From NCBI GenBank assembly GCA_021772025.1, contig JAETNT010000046.1, positions 1 through 33,947 of the forward strand: a stretch of DNA of 33,947 bases, written 5' to 3'. The translations under genes and the position numbers were made by a program. The notes beneath the pieces were generated by a model. That model worked only from the letters and a program-made list of their open reading frames with translations, was not told the DNA's origin and did no database searches. The DNA comes from Enterocloster bolteae. Its GTDB lineage: Bacteria > Bacillota > Clostridia > Lachnospirales > Lachnospiraceae. Below are positions 24,146 through 32,735 of the stretch, piece by piece (position 1 is the stretch's first letter; every line of letters begins with the position of its first letter).

Positions 24146-24757
24146 TTACGATGAGACGTAAAGGCGTTGTGTCCGGATGTAGTCTGCCACAGCACGGGGA
24201 ACCAATGCTTCTATCGGCTGGTTCTCTGATACCATTTTTCGTATATCGGCGGAAGCAATGTCCATCTGTTCGCAGTTCAGCCTGCCAATTCTTGCATGAT
24301 ACCGTTCCTTTAGGTAAGAAATTTGTTCTTCCATTGACCGGCAGGCTTTTGGGTACTCTCTCGCCGCTACCAGCAGGACGGCCCTTGCCATTACCTGCTC
24401 CGGACAATACCAATTTTCAATTTCATAGAGAGAGTCCGCCCCGATGATAAAGTAAAAATCATCTTTCGGATACTCTCTCTTTAAAAGATTTAAGGTTTGA
24501 GCCGTGTAAGTATTGCCCAAACGTCGGATCTCAAAATCCGAACAGCAAAAATACGGGTATTCTGAAATGGCACGGCGCACCATTTCACAGCGTACAGTTC
24601 CGTCTGTTATCGTGTGATCTTTCTTGTGCGGCGGCTGTCCTGACGGCATAAACCATACAGAGCTCAGTTCATATTGGGTGTATGCCTCATAAGCCAGCCT
24701 TAGATGTCCGTTATGGATGGGGTCAAAAGTTCCTCCCATAATCCCGATTCTGGACAT
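24146..24757 (-). CDS. nadD: Nicotinate-nucleotide adenylyltransferase
   Basis: NAD biosynthesis: joins nicotinate mononucleotide with ATP. 203 residues. The nucleotidyltransferase signature GGTFDPIHNGH (8-18) and the late ISSTxIR-type motif, here IASADIRKMV, are visible, as is FIIGADSLYEIENW. The start at 24757 follows AGGAGGG closely; the longer frame to 24823 runs into the yhbY 3' end. It starts 10 bp after yhbY and is followed by yqeK after 25 bp. Confidence 0.96.
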   Translation of the reverse strand: MSRIGIMGGTFDPIHNGHLRLAYEAYTQYELSSVWFMPSGQPPHKKDHTITDGTVRCEMVRRAISEYPYFCCSDFEIRRLGNTYTAQTLNLLKREYPKDDFYFIIGADSLYEIENWYCPEQVMARAVLLVAAREYPKACRSMEEQISYLKERYHARIGRLNCEQMDIASADIRKMVSENQPIEALVPRAVADYIRTQRLYVSS

Positions 24758-24767
24758 AATATCCCTC

Positions 24768-25061
24768 CTATGGAAGGACGATTTTTCTCTTCTTCTCGTC
24801 CTTTGCAGGCTTATATAATACAATTTTGCGTCCGATTACCTGGACAACCTCAGAGCGGGTTCTCTCTGCCAAAGTCTGTGCTATAACATGGATATCGTCA
24901 AGACAATTTTTTAACAAGGTGATTTTTATCATCTCCCTGGCTTCCAACGCTTCATTTACCGCCTGAGTTATCTCCGGCGTAAGGCTGGATTTTCCAATTT
25001 GAAAAACAGAATCTATATCCATAGCCAGACCTTTTAAATAAGCTCTCTGTTTGCTTGTCAT
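24768..25061 (-). CDS. yhbY: Ribosome assembly RNA-binding protein YhbY
   Basis: A 97-residue single CRM-domain protein involved in 50S maturation. Key features are LTSKQRAYLKGLA-type N terminus, the QIGKSSLTPEI turn, REMIKITLLKN and the GRKIVLYKP end, all typical of the fold. Start 25061 follows GGAGG by 6 nt. It lies 29 bp after obgE and 10 bp before nadD. Confidence 0.95.
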   Translation of the reverse strand: MTSKQRAYLKGLAMDIDSVFQIGKSSLTPEITQAVNEALEAREMIKITLLKNCLDDIHVIAQTLAERTRSEVVQVIGRKIVLYKPAKDEKKRKIVLP

Positions 25062-25090
25062 TTATTTCCTCCAAGCCCTATGATGGGCTG

Positions 25091-26377
25091 CTATTTATAG
25101 TAATCAAATTCCAGGCCGTACATGCGGACAGTATCGCCCTCTTCTATACCCGCTTGTTCCAGGTCATCCAGGATTCCGGTATTTTTTAAGAACTTCTGGA
25201 AAAATTCAAATCCCTTTTCCGAATCCAGATTGGTATAGCCTAACATCTTGTCGATTTTGGGACCTTCTACCACATAGACGCCGTCGGATGCCTTTTCTAC
25301 CGTATAGGGAAGGTTTTCTACGGCCTTCATACTCATATCAAATTCTTTCTGAAAGATAACCGGCTTGCGATCCACGGCTTTTAACAGCTCATTTACCTGA
25401 TAGAGAAGCTCCTTTACTCCCTGGCCGCTAACTGCCGAGATGGGAAATACCCGGATGCCCTCCGGTTCAAATTCCCTGCAAAGACGGTCTATGGGATTTT
25501 CTTCATCCTCCTGGCAGAATGCATCAATTTTATTGGCAGCGATTATCTGGGGGCGGGTCAAAAGCTCCGGGTTATAGGCCTTAAGCTCTTTATTAATAGC
25601 CCGGATATCGGCTACCGGATCCCTGCCTTCTGTAGATGCCGCATCCACTACATGGATCAATACCTTTGTGCGCTCAATATGCTTTAAAAAGGCATGTCCC
25701 AGCCCCACTCCCTCTGAGGCCCCTTCAATAAGGCCCGGGATATCGGCCATAACAAAACCGGCCCCCTCTCCTAAATCCACAACTCCCAGGTGGGGATTTA
25801 AGGTGGTAAAATGATAATTGGCTATCTTAGGACGGGCATTGCTAACCCTGGAAAGCAGGGTGGACTTTCCTACATTGGGAAATCCTACCAGACCTACATC
25901 CGCAATAACCTTAAGTTCCAGCAGCACCCAAAGCTCTTGAGCCGGCTGTCCGGGCTGGGCGTACTTGGGCACCTGCATGGTGGATGTGGCAAAATGCATG
26001 TTGCCAAGGCCGCCTTTTCCGCCTTTTAAAATAATTTCCCGGCGATTTTCTCCAGACATGTCGGCAATAACCTTGCCGGACTCAAAATCCTTGATTACCG
26101 TCCCTTCCGGCACCTTGATTATCAGATCTTTTCCGTCGGCGCCATGACAGCGCCTCTTTCCCCCTTCTTCACCGCTTTCGGCCACATATTTTCTCACATG
26201 CCGGAAATCCGTCAGGGTATTGAGTCCGTCGTCTATCTGAAAAATAATATCGCCGCCGCGGCCGCCGTCTCCGCCGTCAGGACCTCCGTTGGCTACATAC
26301 AGCTCTCTGCGGAAGCTGACATGGCCGTCGCCGCCCTTTCCTGATTTTATAAATACTTTTGCACTGTCGGCAAACAT
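25091..26377 (-). CDS. obgE: GTPase ObgE/CgtA
   Basis: 428 residues. The glycine-rich Obg domain (about 1-158: FIKSGKGGDGHVSFRRE, GPDGGDGGRGGDI) precedes the GTPase domain with G1 GFPNVGKSTLL, G3 DIPGLIEGA and G4 NKID. A C-terminal OCT domain (about 345-428) is present, as in Firmicutes. It acts in 50S assembly and ppGpp-linked growth control. The start at 26377 matches the conserved MFADSAKV N terminus and has AAAGGA 11 nt upstream. It is cotranscribed with rplU-prp-rpmA, with a hairpin pair in the 99-bp gap after rpmA. Confidence 0.97.
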   Translation of the reverse strand: MFADSAKVFIKSGKGGDGHVSFRRELYVANGGPDGGDGGRGGDIIFQIDDGLNTLTDFRHVRKYVAESGEEGGKRRCHGADGKDLIIKVPEGTVIKDFESGKVIADMSGENRREIILKGGKGGLGNMHFATSTMQVPKYAQPGQPAQELWVLLELKVIADVGLVGFPNVGKSTLLSRVSNARPKIANYHFTTLNPHLGVVDLGEGAGFVMADIPGLIEGASEGVGLGHAFLKHIERTKVLIHVVDAASTEGRDPVADIRAINKELKAYNPELLTRPQIIAANKIDAFCQEDEENPIDRLCREFEPEGIRVFPISAVSGQGVKELLYQVNELLKAVDRKPVIFQKEFDMSMKAVENLPYTVEKASDGVYVVEGPKIDKMLGYTNLDSEKGFEFFQKFLKNTGILDDLEQAGIEEGDTVRMYGLEFDYYK

Positions 26378-26409
26378 ATATCGGTTATTCCTTTCTCCGG
26401 GTTTTACCT

Positions 26410-26469
26410 CACAGGAATATTTTCCTGTGTGATGAAAGAAAGGCTCCATACCTCTAAAAGTATGAAGCC
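26410..26469 (-). terminator. Hairpin pair between rpmA and obgE
   Basis: GGCTTCATAC/GTATGGAGCC (26469-26442, 10 bp with one G-U) is followed by TTTCTTTC, a weak terminator or attenuator. Directly after it CACAGGAA-AATA-TTCCTGTG (26429-26410) is a perfect 8-bp hairpin without a T run. The pair may lower obgE expression relative to the ribosomal genes. Confidence 0.5.
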
Positions 26470-26476
26470 CTCATAA

Positions 26477-26767
26477 TTATTCGTTGATTGCTCTCGGATA
26501 AACAGAAACCTGCTTCTTGTCTCTGCCCTTTCTCTCGAACCTGACAACGCCGTCTACCAAAGCAAATAAAGTATCATCGCCGCCGCGGCCTACATTGATA
26601 CCCGGATGGATTTTAGTTCCGCGCTGTCTGTACAGAATGTTGCCAGCCAGAACGAACTGCCCGTCCGCTCTCTTGGCGCCAAGTCTCTTAGCTTCAGAGT
26701 CTCTGCCGTTCTTGGTAGAGCCTACACCTTTCTTATGAGCAAATAACTGAAGGTTCATCTTTAACAT
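26477..26767 (-). CDS. rpmA: 50S ribosomal protein L27
   Basis: 96 residues. The N terminus MLKMNLQLF followed by [15 protein letters not shown] carries the Firmicutes extension that Prp removes between Phe9 and Ala10, so that the mature tail can reach the peptidyl-transferase centre. The body ([26 protein letters not shown]) is canonical. The start at 26767 follows AAGGAGG by 9 nt; the longer frame reads into prp. It begins 4 bp after prp. Confidence 0.97.
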   Translation of the reverse strand: MLKMNLQLFAHKKGVGSTKNGRDSEAKRLGAKRADGQFVLAGNILYRQRGTKIHPGINVGRGGDDTLFALVDGVVRFERKGRDKKQVSVYPRAINE

Positions 26768-26771
26768 GTGT

Positions 26772-27119
26772 CTACACCTCCTTAAAGCGAATATGAATAT
26801 ATGGTCTCCCGTATTCCTCCTCAATATTCTGGAGTCCCAGAACCAGGGAGTTTAAAAGGAGCTTTGATTCCGGACTGATTTCGGAAGAAAGAGAAAAGGA
26901 AAGGAACCCGCTCTCTTCATCCTGTTCTGCTTGGAAACTGTCCTCTGTAAATGCCTCAATGGAATTGGCTGTGTTAACCGCCAGAGCGGAAACCGCCGCA
27001 CAGACAATGTCTCTGCCGCTGTCGTCATACCCCGCATGCCCCTGAAGCCGGATCCCCGTGTAATCATACTGAGAATCAGTTCCTGCACATTTTCTTGTAA
27101 ATACCGTCACCTGAATCAT
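26772..27119 (-). CDS. prp: Ribosomal-processing cysteine protease Prp
   Basis: 115 residues. The catalytic pair is H28 ([14 protein letters not shown]) and C40 ([12 protein letters not shown]), as in S. aureus Prp, the protease that removes the L27 N-terminal extension. It sits between rplU and rpmA, its substrate gene. No Shine-Dalgarno is visible before the ATG at 27119, 8 bp after the rplU stop, so coupled translation is likely. Confidence 0.95.
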   Translation of the reverse strand: MIQVTVFTRKCAGTDSQYDYTGIRLQGHAGYDDSGRDIVCAAVSALAVNTANSIEAFTEDSFQAEQDEESGFLSFSLSSEISPESKLLLNSLVLGLQNIEEEYGRPYIHIRFKEV

Positions 27120-27127
27120 GGTGTTAA

Positions 27128-27436
27128 TTAAGCATTGATCTTTTCAATCTTAACCTGAGTATAGAGCTGTCTGTGGCCGTTTTTCTTATGATAGCCGGTC
27201 TTTCTCTTATACTTGTAAACGATCACTTTCTTGCCCTTACCTTCTTTTTCTACGGTAGCGGTAACCGTTGCACCTGCTACAGTGGGGCATCCAATGTTTA
27301 ACTCACCGTTGTTTACAGCCAGTACTTGATCGAAAGTTACGGTCCCGCCGGCTTCTACACCCAGCTTCTCTACCTTAATGATATCGCCTTCAGCTACCTT
27401 GTACTGCTTTCCGCCTGTTGCAATAATCGCGTACAT
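27128..27436 (-). CDS. rplU: 50S ribosomal protein L21
   Basis: 102 residues with the family start [20 protein letters not shown] and end [18 protein letters not shown]. It binds 23S rRNA in the large subunit. The ATG at 27436 follows AGGAGG by 8 nt; the frame upstream of it is leader. It is the first gene of the rplU-prp-rpmA operon. Confidence 0.97.
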   Translation of the reverse strand: MYAIIATGGKQYKVAEGDIIKVEKLGVEAGGTVTFDQVLAVNNGELNIGCPTVAGATVTATVEKEGKGKKVIVYKYKRKTGYHKKNGHRQLYTQVKIEKINA

Positions 27437-27528
27437 GAAAGGCACCTCCTATTATCATTACTCGCCAACTTCGGTGTCTGTCCTGGAATCTTGTCCGGAC
27501 ATCCTTATAACCTCATTGTGCGGCATAC
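27437..27528 (-). ncRNA. L21 leader (candidate cis-regulatory RNA)
   Basis: The transcribed leader of rplU, about 90 nt, contains TGTCCGGACA as a palindromic stem (27495-27504) and a second GACA/GTGTC-rich segment before the AGGAGG. Its position matches the known Firmicutes L21_leader, thought to let L21 control its own operon. I infer this from position and pairing and have not checked the covariance model. Confidence 0.5.
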
Positions 27529-27534
27529 TTGGTT

Positions 27535-27563
27535 AGTCTAACATTCTTTTTCTTATCTGTCAA
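27535..27563 (-). promoter_or_regulatory. rplU operon promoter
   Basis: TTGACA (27563-27558), 17 bp, TAGACT (27540-27535). The promoter lies just after the RNase G stop at 27594, so rplU-prp-rpmA-obgE is transcribed separately from the rng group. Confidence 0.8.
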
Positions 27564-27593
27564 CTAGTTTTCAAAAATAAATCAAAAAGAGGG

Positions 27594-28805
27594 CTATTCC
27601 GCTGCCTGCTGATATAAAGACGGTCTTATTTTCTTCCTTGTAATTTCCACCAGATTCAGCTTTGTCATGTCCACTACTGTGGTTTTTACCGGATCTTTTC
27701 GGACCGCGCTGCGGAGCTCCTCCATAAGGAGATTTCGATCTTCTTCCTCCTCCATATCAATAAAATCTACCACGATAATTCCGGAAAGGTTTCGCAGACG
27801 CAGCTCTCTTGCTACCGCATGAGCTGCTTCCAGATTAATCTTCATCAGAGTATCCCGGAGAGTTTTATGTCCGGAAAACTTACCGGTGTTTACATCAATA
27901 ACCGTCATGGCCTCTGTAGGTTCAATGACCAAATATCCTCCGGATTTCAGCCACACTCTTGGCTGGAGCGCTTCCTTTATTGCTGTTTCCAGACTGTACA
28001 GCGCCGAAAGGGACAAAAGAGGGTCTTCATAAAAGACCAGTTTTTCCAGATCCTTCGGTTGGTTTAAAGAAAGATAGTAGAAAATCTCATCATGCAGCTC
28101 CTGCTTATCCGTGACAATGGCTTTCAGGGTATCTGCATAAGCATCCCGTATTTCCCTCAAAAAAGGAGGAGATGCCCGATAAAGCAGGCTGTAACAGGTA
28201 CGGAAGGCCCGCTGGGCAACAATTTTTTCAAACTCTTCGGACAATTTGTCCAGTTCCTTAAGGATCTCTTCATAGCTGACATCCTTGGCATTGGTTCGGA
28301 CAATCACTCCTTTGGAAGGGGCCTTGCGGGCCTCTATCAGTCCCTTTACTGTATCTTTCCAATGAGAACTTCGGATTTTACCGGAAAAATTGATGTTAGG
28401 GCTTAGAGCCGTTAATACACAGTATTTTCCCGCCAAGCTGATATTGGAAGTAAGCATAGGAGATTTGGTTTTAATCCCGTCCTTCTCCACCTGAACCATG
28501 ATTTCATCGCCTGCTCGAAGCGCTCTCTCTTCCGGCTTGTCCCCCAGCCAATGGCGGCGGTTCTCCGTAAGGCTGTAGTATCCGGTAAGACCGGGAGCGA
28601 TCTCCACAAAAGCCGCATTGATATTTTTAACAATGTTTTGAACACGGCCGATGTAAATATTCCCCAGGATAGATTCCTCTTCTTTTGAACCCAGAGAGAT
28701 TTGGACGGGACGGCTGTCTTCTGTAAGTACTGATGCAATCTTATTCCTATAATACGTAATAATCAGTTTGGATTGAGGCTTAACGCTCTTAGAGTTATCT
28801 TTCAA
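27594..28805 (-). CDS. rng: Ribonuclease E/G family protein, short form
   Basis: 403 residues. S1-type RNA-binding region with GNIYIGRVQNIVKNINAAFVEI (about 48-69), and the DNase I-like catalytic part with D304 (IDVNTGKF) and D347 (VVDFIDM), the metal ligands of RNase E/G. The chain ends at TRKKIRPSLYQQAAE, just before the CPxC zinc-link found in RNase E and many RNase G proteins, so zinc-based dimer pairing is missing. The start codon is TTG at 28805 with TAGGAG 6 nt upstream, overlapping the upstream gene by 11 bp. It acts in rRNA/mRNA processing. Confidence 0.93.
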   Translation of the reverse strand: MKDNSKSVKPQSKLIITYYRNKIASVLTEDSRPVQISLGSKEEESILGNIYIGRVQNIVKNINAAFVEIAPGLTGYYSLTENRRHWLGDKPEERALRAGDEIMVQVEKDGIKTKSPMLTSNISLAGKYCVLTALSPNINFSGKIRSSHWKDTVKGLIEARKAPSKGVIVRTNAKDVSYEEILKELDKLSEEFEKIVAQRAFRTCYSLLYRASPPFLREIRDAYADTLKAIVTDKQELHDEIFYYLSLNQPKDLEKLVFYEDPLLSLSALYSLETAIKEALQPRVWLKSGGYLVIEPTEAMTVIDVNTGKFSGHKTLRDTLMKINLEAAHAVARELRLRNLSGIIVVDFIDMEEEEDRNLLMEELRSAVRKDPVKTTVVDMTKLNLVEITRKKIRPSLYQQAAE

Positions 28806-29559
28806 TATTTTCTCCTAAATCATCCAGGGAAATAAAGTCCGCCTGTCCGTTGTCATCGTAATGAGCGGCGTATATTTCTTCCCTTTGGATTAAAAATGCA
28901 AATTCCGGCCTGTTCTGGCCTAAAGATTTATAGTAGGCATCCAGTACCAGCTCCGGCTTAATATTTGCGGCGCTCCCGGCGGACAGCTTTAAAAAGATTC
29001 CGGGAACCTTTTTGGCTCCCCGTTCCTCCTGTTTTTCTTCCGGAACCGGGCAGATACAAGTTTTAGACTCATAGATCAAGGGAGCCAGATCCATCTCCCG
29101 CTCTCCCTTTTTGGTCTTTTTGGAGATCTGGATGGAGGGCGAGGTAAGAAATGCGGCAAATTTCTGAAACCAGCCGGCCTCATCCTCCGGCTCATATCCC
29201 GGGCGAAATTGAAGGGTGTAATCGGCAGCCGCCACAATAGACATGGCATTAGCCGCCTTTTCCGGCAGTCTTTTGTAGCTGAGTACCTGGATTCCCTCCA
29301 CGGAAACCTGATTAATTCGGCGGAGCATCTCAGCGGAGGAACCGGTGGAATTAACATCAATATCTACGTATTCTCCGTTACTGGTCAATCCTACGCTTAA
29401 AGGGGCCGCAAAAGACATAAGCTGATGAGGGCTGAAGCCCTCGCTGTAGCGGATATCCACGTCTGCCCGGCGGATGGCCTTCTGGAAATACCGCATCACG
29501 TCCAGATGGCCGATAAATTTCATATCCCCCTGTTTAAAAAATTTAATTCTTATTTTCAA
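28795..29559 (-). CDS. TIGR03936-family radical SAM-associated protein
   Basis: 254 residues with the family N terminus KIRIKFFKQGDMKFIGHLDV and the HLDVMRYFQKAIRRADV and SEGFSPHQLMSFAAPL blocks (DUF2344). It is regularly found next to the TIGR03960 radical SAM protein and rng; its function is not established, with RNA modification a common guess. The TTG start at 29559 is preferred: GGGAGG lies 8 nt upstream and the GTG at 29568 is directly abutted by it. It overlaps the upstream gene by 17 bp and the rng start by 11 bp, so all three are translationally coupled. Confidence 0.9.
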   Translation of the reverse strand: MKIRIKFFKQGDMKFIGHLDVMRYFQKAIRRADVDIRYSEGFSPHQLMSFAAPLSVGLTSNGEYVDIDVNSTGSSAEMLRRINQVSVEGIQVLSYKRLPEKAANAMSIVAAADYTLQFRPGYEPEDEAGWFQKFAAFLTSPSIQISKKTKKGEREMDLAPLIYESKTCICPVPEEKQEERGAKKVPGIFLKLSAGSAANIKPELVLDAYYKSLGQNRPEFAFLIQREEIYAAHYDDNGQADFISLDDLGENIER

Positions 29560-31411
29560 AGCAGACACCTCCCTTCCACTTTAACGCCCCGCATGCCGAA
29601 CATTTCTGGCGGCAGTTGGGAGTTACGGTTTGGGCCATGGCATTTTGCCATTCCCTCTTTAAAAACTCTTTGGAAATACCGGCATCAATAAAATCCCATG
29701 GGAATAGTTCGTCAAGTCCCCGTTCTCTGGTGGTATAAAAATCAACGGACAATCCGCAGGTCTCAAAGGCCTTCATCCAAATCTCATTGTCAAAGCATTC
29801 AGACCAGGAATCATAGAGGGCGCCTCTTTTATATGCTTCCTCAATTAAGGCGGAGCACTTTCTGTCTCCCCGCGCCAGAACGCCTTCCAGCACGGTTAGA
29901 TCCGCCTCATGCCAGTTGTAGCGCAGACTCTTGTAATTGAGCATCTCCCGGAATTTTCCCCTGACAATGGCTGCTTTTTCCAGAAATTCCTCCTTGGTGG
30001 ACATCCTGGCCCACTGGAAGGGGGTAAAAGGCTTGGGCACAAAGAAGGAAGAACTGGCGGTTACCTGAACCTTGCCCTGGCGCTTTTCCTTGGGAACTTC
30101 CTCATAATAAAGCTCTGCAATCTTTTCGGAAAGCAGGGCAATGCCCTCCATATCTTCTACCGTCTCGGTGGGAAGTCCCAGCATAAAATAAAGTTTTACC
30201 CGGTTCCATCCTCCCCGGAAAGCTTCTGCGGCGCCGTTTAAGATCACTTCCTCTGTAAGCCCTTTGTTAATTACGTCTCTCAAGCGCTGAGAGCCGGCTT
30301 CCGGGGCAAAGGTTAAGCTGCTCTTTTTCACATCCTGAACCTTGCTCATAACATCCAGTGAAAAAGCATCAATACGCAAAGAAGGCAGAGAAATATTCAC
30401 TCCCTTGCCGTGGAATTCTTCTATCAGAAAGTTTACCAAGCCTTCCAAACAGGTATAATCGCTGGAGCTTAAGGAACTTAGGGAAATTTCTTCATGGCCG
30501 GTGTTCTTAAGCATCTTTTCGGCGTAATCCTTTAAATATTCCAGGCTGTGTTCTCTTAAGGGACGGTATACATTGCCTGCCTGGCAGAACCTGCAGCCCC
30601 GGATACAGCCTCTCATAATCTCCAGAACCACCCGATCCTGGGTCACCTTAATAAAGGGCACCAGAGGGGCATCTATATAAGTGGCATCGTCCGGATTGAC
30701 TACTACTTCTTTGACGATTTTTTCTTTGGCATGGGGATTGTTTGGGGTAAAGCTTAACAGGGTTCCGTCTTCTTTATAAGCCGGATCATAAAACTGAGGC
30801 ACATAGATGCCGGGCACTTCTGCCGCTGCTTCTAAAAACTCTTTCCGGCTGCATCCCTTTTTCTTACATTCCTTGTAAATATCCATCAGCTCATAGTAAA
30901 CCGTCTCACCTTCGCCGATGTAAAAGAGATCAAAAAACTCTGCCAAGGGCTCGGGATTGTAGGCGCAGGGGCCGCCGCCGATGACAATGGGATCATCTTC
31001 TGTTCTGTCACAGCTGTGAAGAGGAATCCGGGACAGGTCAAGAACCTGTAAAATATTGGTATAGCACATCTCGTACTGGAGGGTGATCCCTAAAAAGTCA
31101 AACTCTTTCACAGGATCCTGGGATTCTAAAGCAAACAGAGGGATCTGTTCTTTCCTCATAATCTGATCCAGATCCGTCCAGGGGGAATAAACCCGCTCGC
31201 AGTAAATATCCTCCCTGCGGTTAAAATAGTCGTAAAGAATCTGCATCCCAAGATGGGACATCCCGATTTCATATACGTCAGGGAAACACATACAGAAGCG
31301 GATGTCCACTTTTTGGGGATCCTTGACGCACATGTTTACTTCGCCGCCGATGTAGCGGGCGGGGTGGTCGATACTTAGTAAAACTTCATCAGGTAGGGCT
31401 AGTTTTCTCAT
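29543..31411 (-). CDS. TIGR03960-family B12-binding radical SAM protein
   Basis: 622 residues. An N-terminal cobalamin-binding-like region (about 35-180) is followed by the radical SAM core with C269-x3-C273-x2-C276 (GCIRGCRFCQAG) for the 4Fe-4S cluster and AdoMet. The core includes TFAPEAGSQRLR and YFMLGLPTET. The C terminus has a small Cys-rich tail (CRQKCSACGALKW). The substrate is unknown; constant pairing with TIGR03936 suggests a shared reaction. Start 31411 follows AAGGA by 6 nt. It is first in the minus-strand group leading to rng. Confidence 0.92.
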   Translation of the reverse strand: MRKLALPDEVLLSIDHPARYIGGEVNMCVKDPQKVDIRFCMCFPDVYEIGMSHLGMQILYDYFNRREDIYCERVYSPWTDLDQIMRKEQIPLFALESQDPVKEFDFLGITLQYEMCYTNILQVLDLSRIPLHSCDRTEDDPIVIGGGPCAYNPEPLAEFFDLFYIGEGETVYYELMDIYKECKKKGCSRKEFLEAAAEVPGIYVPQFYDPAYKEDGTLLSFTPNNPHAKEKIVKEVVVNPDDATYIDAPLVPFIKVTQDRVVLEIMRGCIRGCRFCQAGNVYRPLREHSLEYLKDYAEKMLKNTGHEEISLSSLSSSDYTCLEGLVNFLIEEFHGKGVNISLPSLRIDAFSLDVMSKVQDVKKSSLTFAPEAGSQRLRDVINKGLTEEVILNGAAEAFRGGWNRVKLYFMLGLPTETVEDMEGIALLSEKIAELYYEEVPKEKRQGKVQVTASSSFFVPKPFTPFQWARMSTKEEFLEKAAIVRGKFREMLNYKSLRYNWHEADLTVLEGVLARGDRKCSALIEEAYKRGALYDSWSECFDNEIWMKAFETCGLSVDFYTTRERGLDELFPWDFIDAGISKEFLKREWQNAMAQTVTPNCRQKCSACGALKWKGGVCFENKN

Positions 31412-31667
31412 GATTTTTCCTTATATTTTTGTTTGCATTGCATAATTTTTTGCTTCTTTTGGCGATATGAAAAATAAGTTAATTTTGAAGAATCTCCTGC
31501 AAATAAAGTCCCTTTCAAGTCGGCAAATTATTCCTTTATTGAGCCGAAAAGGGGATAATTTTTAAAATCTTCATAAGGCTGAACTGTTACACAATTTTAT
31601 TTTCGCATACATTCTACCATATATCAAGCTATTCTACCACAGTTTCCTGCAAAACAGCAACAACTAC
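31412..31667. other. Intergenic region with inverted repeats
   Basis: A/T-rich stretch upstream of the radical SAM gene. An imperfect hairpin CCCTTT-CGGC/GCCG-AAAGGG spans 31510-31553, and CTGAACTGTTAC at 31579-31590 matches the ends of the MITE-like element at 10463-10653. No partner end is seen nearby, so this is a lone copy. I find no convincing promoter or gene here. Confidence 0.4.
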
Positions 31668-32047
31668 TTATATGGCAGGGATATATTCCATAAATCTTAT
31701 AGCAGAATTATCTTTTGAAGAAAAGGGCCCCTTTGTGTTCTCCTCATATTTCCCCCATGGCATTATAAACGGCAGGCCTAAGGGGTATCTTTGGTTGGAT
31801 CGTACTCTACCCACTGTCCTTCTGAGAATATCTCATAGCTTCTCCATTGAGGATGTTCTCTCTCACGCCCCTTCACCCGAATTGGAAAAATGCAGTCATA
31901 CTGACAGTAGGGCAGAGGGTCATCAATCAAAATCCATCCCCGATTATCAAGTTCTCCTTCAAATTCTTCCAGGGCCGTCTTCATAAGTATAGACACCAAC
32001 CCAATGTCATTAAGGCAATCATTTCTATGCAAAGCAAAAAAGCCCAC
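31668..32047 (-). pseudogene. Frameshifted gene remnant
   Basis: An open frame from about 32047 reads well as protein (ALEEFEGELDNRGWILIDDP, ending VEYDPTKDTP) and stops at 31778. Directly after, in the adjacent frame, 37 more codons continue in similar style (LGLPFIMPWGKYEENTKGPF, ending RFMEYIPAI). Adding one C to the CCCC run at the junction joins them into one protein of about 125 residues, so a single-base deletion is likely. The first codons overlap a terminator hairpin and no ribosome binding site is seen, so the 5' end is probably lost too. The family is not recognised. Confidence 0.55.
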
Positions 32048-32079
32048 CTGCTATATACAAAAAAACCGGTGGACTTTTT
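32037..32079. terminator. Bidirectional terminator
   Basis: GCCCACC (32042-32048) pairs with GGTGGAC (32068-32074), followed by five T on the plus strand and by six T on the minus strand (32041 downward, with one break). It lies downstream of the acetyltransferase gene and at the 5' edge of the pseudogene. Confidence 0.6.
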
Positions 32080-32101
32080 CATGTTTTTAAACATTTTAGT
32101 A

Positions 32102-32188
32102 TTATAAGTTATAAATATTTCCTAATTCGCTTTCACGTTCCCAATGTCTTTGAATACAACAGTAATGAATGTTATTTGTATTTATCAT
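32102..32188 (-). pseudogene. Short coding remnant
   Basis: A 28-codon frame from ATG 32188 ending in WERESELGNIYNL, open for 14 codons further upstream from a TTG, with no ribosome binding site. Composition looks coding, but it is isolated between two decayed or accessory genes. Listed as a possible fragment only. Confidence 0.25.
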
Positions 32189-32237
32189 CGGAGTAGCTTG
32201 TGAATTGGCTTTACAACCGGAATTTATCAAGCCTTAT

Positions 32238-32687
32238 TTATAGCAACAAAGCAAGCTCAATTTCATCCTCATCTTCATTTCCAGTTTCCCTAAAACCAAA
32301 TTTATAATATAGATGCAGTGCAATGGAGTTATCTTTATTGCACATTAAAGCTACTTTGTTAGATTGACCAAATGGTCTGGATGCAATATAATCCAGACAT
32401 TTTCTTAAAGCAAGTTCTCCAAATCCCTGATGCTGATATGCAATATCAATCATCATATGCCAAATATTATACTCTGCGAGGTCATAATCATATATCACCA
32501 TCACATAACCAACCATTGTATCATCATTGAATATTCCAAAAGGAATGCACTGATTATAATATACATATGCTTGTGCTAAACTCCTAATTGGATTTGAAAC
32601 AAATTGCTCTTGCTTCTTAGCTAATTTTAAGTTAAATGCCTGTAGAAAGTTATTCTCATCAATTCTCAATAATTCAATATTACTCAT
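32238..32687 (-). CDS. GNAT-family N-acetyltransferase
   Basis: 149 residues. The acetyl-CoA loop is QHQGFGEL (motif A, about 95-102), preceded by the family strand YNIWHMMIDIAY, and motif B carries NSIALHLYYKFGF followed by a Glu/Asp-rich end. The layout resembles diamine/spermidine acetyltransferases (BltD/PaiA), but the substrate is not determined. The start at 32687 has AGGAGG 4 nt upstream. A 21-codon leader frame and a hairpin precede it, possibly controlling translation. Codon use is A/T-richer than the housekeeping genes to its left, in keeping with an acquired gene. Confidence 0.88.
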   Translation of the reverse strand: MSNIELLRIDENNFLQAFNLKLAKKQEQFVSNPIRSLAQAYVYYNQCIPFGIFNDDTMVGYVMVIYDYDLAEYNIWHMMIDIAYQHQGFGELALRKCLDYIASRPFGQSNKVALMCNKDNSIALHLYYKFGFRETGNEDEDEIELALLL

Positions 32688-32706
32688 AATTCCTCCTATT
32701 TGTTGT

Positions 32707-32735
32707 GGAGGGATTATAGCATGTAATCTCCCTCC
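32707..32735 (-). promoter_or_regulatory. Hairpin with anti-Shine-Dalgarno arm upstream of the acetyltransferase
   Basis: GGAGGGA (32735-32729) pairs with TCCCTCC (32713-32707). The 3' arm can instead pair with the AGGAGGA ribosome binding site of the acetyltransferase (32697-32691). The 5' arm lies inside the leader frame 32779-32714, whose stop abuts the 3' arm. This is the layout of a translational attenuator, though the direction of control cannot be read. Confidence 0.5.

Noticed and set aside
31672..31986. 104-codon plus-strand open frame
   Set aside because: Antisense to the frameshifted remnant, whose minus-strand reading looks more like protein; no ribosome binding site.
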